This document shows positions 6,144 to 6,706 of a stretch of 6,706 bases of DNA, piece after piece. Origin of the DNA: Gemmatimonadota bacterium. GTDB taxonomy: Bacteria > Gemmatimonadota > Gemmatimonadetes > Gemmatimonadales > GWC2-71-9. The notes under the pieces are model-generated. The model searched no databases and had not been told where the DNA came from. It saw only the letters and a list, made by a program, of their open reading frames with translations. Every line of letters starts with the position of its first letter. The stretch's first letter is position 1. Position numbers and translations under genes: made by a program. The stretch spans positions 1 to 6,706 of the forward strand of contig JACPAP010000112.1 in the NCBI GenBank assembly GCA_016180765.1. Direction: 5' to 3'.

Positions 6144-6475
6144 AGGAGCCCCCCCAAGCGGCGCAGGTTACCGGGTTGTCGGTGAGACACCCATTTTGCA
6201 CTCCGGGCGCCGAGCGCGCAACAAACTCCGTGCCGCGGGGTGACGGCCCCGGCGGCGGGGTTGCCACTCCCAAAGTTGCCTGGTGCCTACCATGAAGGAA
6301 CGTCCATCATCGGGGTGCCTTATCCGTCGTCGCCGGCTACGTGGCTGGCCGCGAATGAGCGCTTCTTCACGACGCTCTAGGATTGGCAAAAGGCACCGCC
6401 AATCAGCTTTAGCGCGACGCGAATGGATACTACGTTCCTCGTGGTTTTCTTCACCAACTTCGTGAGAGACCCAGC
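6144..6475. other. Divergent intergenic region (332 bp)
   Basis: This region lies between the divergent aminotransferase and cytochrome genes and should hold both promoters. On the minus strand TTGCGC and CAAAAT are 17 bases apart (-10 at about 6192-6197), only a weak sigma-70 match. Three G/C blocks, CGGGG (6236-6240), CCCCG (6247-6251) and CGGGG (6256-6260), could form two mutually exclusive five-bp hairpins. A GTG at 6240 opens 46 codons to a TAG at 6378-6380, which is too uncertain to call a gene. A perfect 7-bp inverted repeat follows at 6381-6404. Longer ORFs on either strand here are arginine-rich and look non-coding. No RNA gene was seen. Confidence 0.6.
6381..6404. repeat. Perfect 7-bp inverted repeat upstream of the cytochrome gene
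   Basis: GATTGGC (6381-6387) and GCCAATC (6398-6404) are exact reverse complements separated by ten bases, about 70 bp before the lipoprotein start. It could be an operator for a dimeric regulator, with centres 17 bp apart, or an RNA hairpin. The bases after it (AGCTTTAGC) contain only a short T run, which argues against a strong intrinsic terminator. Confidence 0.4.
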
Positions 6476-6706
6476 ATGACGTACAGCCTTCGGTCCGCAC
6501 TCGGTACTCTCGGCACCGCACTGACGGCCACCTTGCTGCTGACGGGGTGCGAGGAGCTGGTCTACAAGGACCGCGAGTTGTTCAACCCGCCGCCGGACAC
6601 GACGTCCGGCTTCCTAGGCTACTTCAACGTGGCCGAGAAGCAGACCACCTGCGGCAACTGTCACGTGAGCTTCCAGGCCCAGTGGAGAGGGACCAAGCAC
6701 GCGCGG
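6476..6706 (+). CDS. Haem c-binding lipoprotein, N-terminal part (3' end outside window)
   Basis: The ATG at 6476 opens a frame that runs off the window end after 77 codons. The N-terminus is a lipoprotein signal: MTYSLRS, a hydrophobic stretch, then the lipobox LLTGC with lipidated Cys at residue 25, followed by EE, which is compatible with outer-membrane sorting. After a proline-rich linker (NPPPD) comes TTCGNCH (residues 57-63), a CxxCH motif for covalent haem c attachment, and then FQAQWRGTKHA, whose His75 fits the W-x(3-4)-HA pattern seen in multihaem cytochromes, where a later His ligates a haem. The protein is therefore probably a membrane-anchored periplasmic or surface c-type cytochrome in electron transfer; the number of haems cannot be seen. 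A weak GAGAG lies about seven bases before the ATG. The inverted repeat at 6381-6404 may belong to its control region. Confidence 0.82.
   Translation, partial: MTYSLRSALGTLGTALTATLLLTGCEELVYKDRELFNPPPDTTSGFLGYFNVAEKQTTCGNCHVSFQAQWRGTKHAR

Noticed and set aside
6381..6411. Intrinsic terminator or sigma-54 promoter at the inverted repeat
   Set aside because: The T run after the hairpin is only three bases long, and TGGCA is not followed by the GC element at sigma-54 spacing.
6283..6465. 60-codon plus-strand ORF before the cytochrome gene
   Set aside because: The product is almost a quarter arginine, with serine runs, it spans the inverted repeat, and it lacks a ribosome binding site.
6168..6521. 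117-codon minus-strand ORF in the divergent intergenic region
   Set aside because: It runs antisense into the lipoprotein signal sequence, is arginine-rich, and has no recognisable domain or convincing start site.
1..6706. Mobile element, CRISPR array, tRNA/rRNA gene or defence system
   Set aside because: I found no transposase or integrase motif, long terminal repeats, regularly spaced repeats, tRNA-like cloverleaf or toxin-antitoxin or nuclease family in the readable genes.

Overview
The window is a 6.7 kb piece of a high-GC bacterial chromosome. Nearly all genes have G or C at third codon positions, intergenic gaps are short, and no plasmid, phage or insertion-sequence hallmarks are visible. 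A secreted metzincin with DUF5118/DUF5117-type N-terminal regions, a Tat-exported HisC-like aminotransferase and a haem c lipoprotein would suit an environmental Gram-negative such as Gemmatimonadota. That placement is recalled from family distribution, not proven here.

Layout. Positions 1-237 (+) hold the C-terminal end of an unrecognised gene, followed five bases later by a 41-residue small protein gene (243-368, +). A 53-bp convergent gap with a degenerate 7-bp repeat separates these from a large secreted zinc metalloprotease gene on the minus strand (422-3043). A 117-bp divergent intergenic region leads into a plus-strand group: a hotdog-fold thioesterase (3161-3640), a DJ-1/PfpI-family protein (3647-4255, six bases downstream) and an AMMECR1/AmmeMemoRadiSam protein A homologue (about 4403-4987). 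A 33-codon minus-strand ORF with strongly coding-like third positions fills the gap between the last two. The AMMECR1 gene converges, with a 16-bp gap, on a minus-strand PLP aminotransferase gene with a twin-arginine signal (5004-6143). A 332-bp divergent region (6144-6475) contains a perfect 7-bp inverted repeat and a possible 46-codon ORF. The window ends inside a lipoprotein gene with a CxxCH haem c motif (6476 onward, +).

How the genes fit together. The thioesterase and DJ-1-family genes look cotranscribed, possibly with the AMMECR1 gene, and are probably cytoplasmic housekeeping or detoxification functions. The metalloprotease, aminotransferase and cytochrome all carry export signals of three different kinds (Sec signal peptidase I, Tat, lipoprotein), so much of the window serves the cell envelope. 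I see no defence system, CRISPR array, RNA gene or mobile element. The least ordinary items are the exported aminotransferase, the small ORFs and the inverted repeat upstream of the cytochrome gene.
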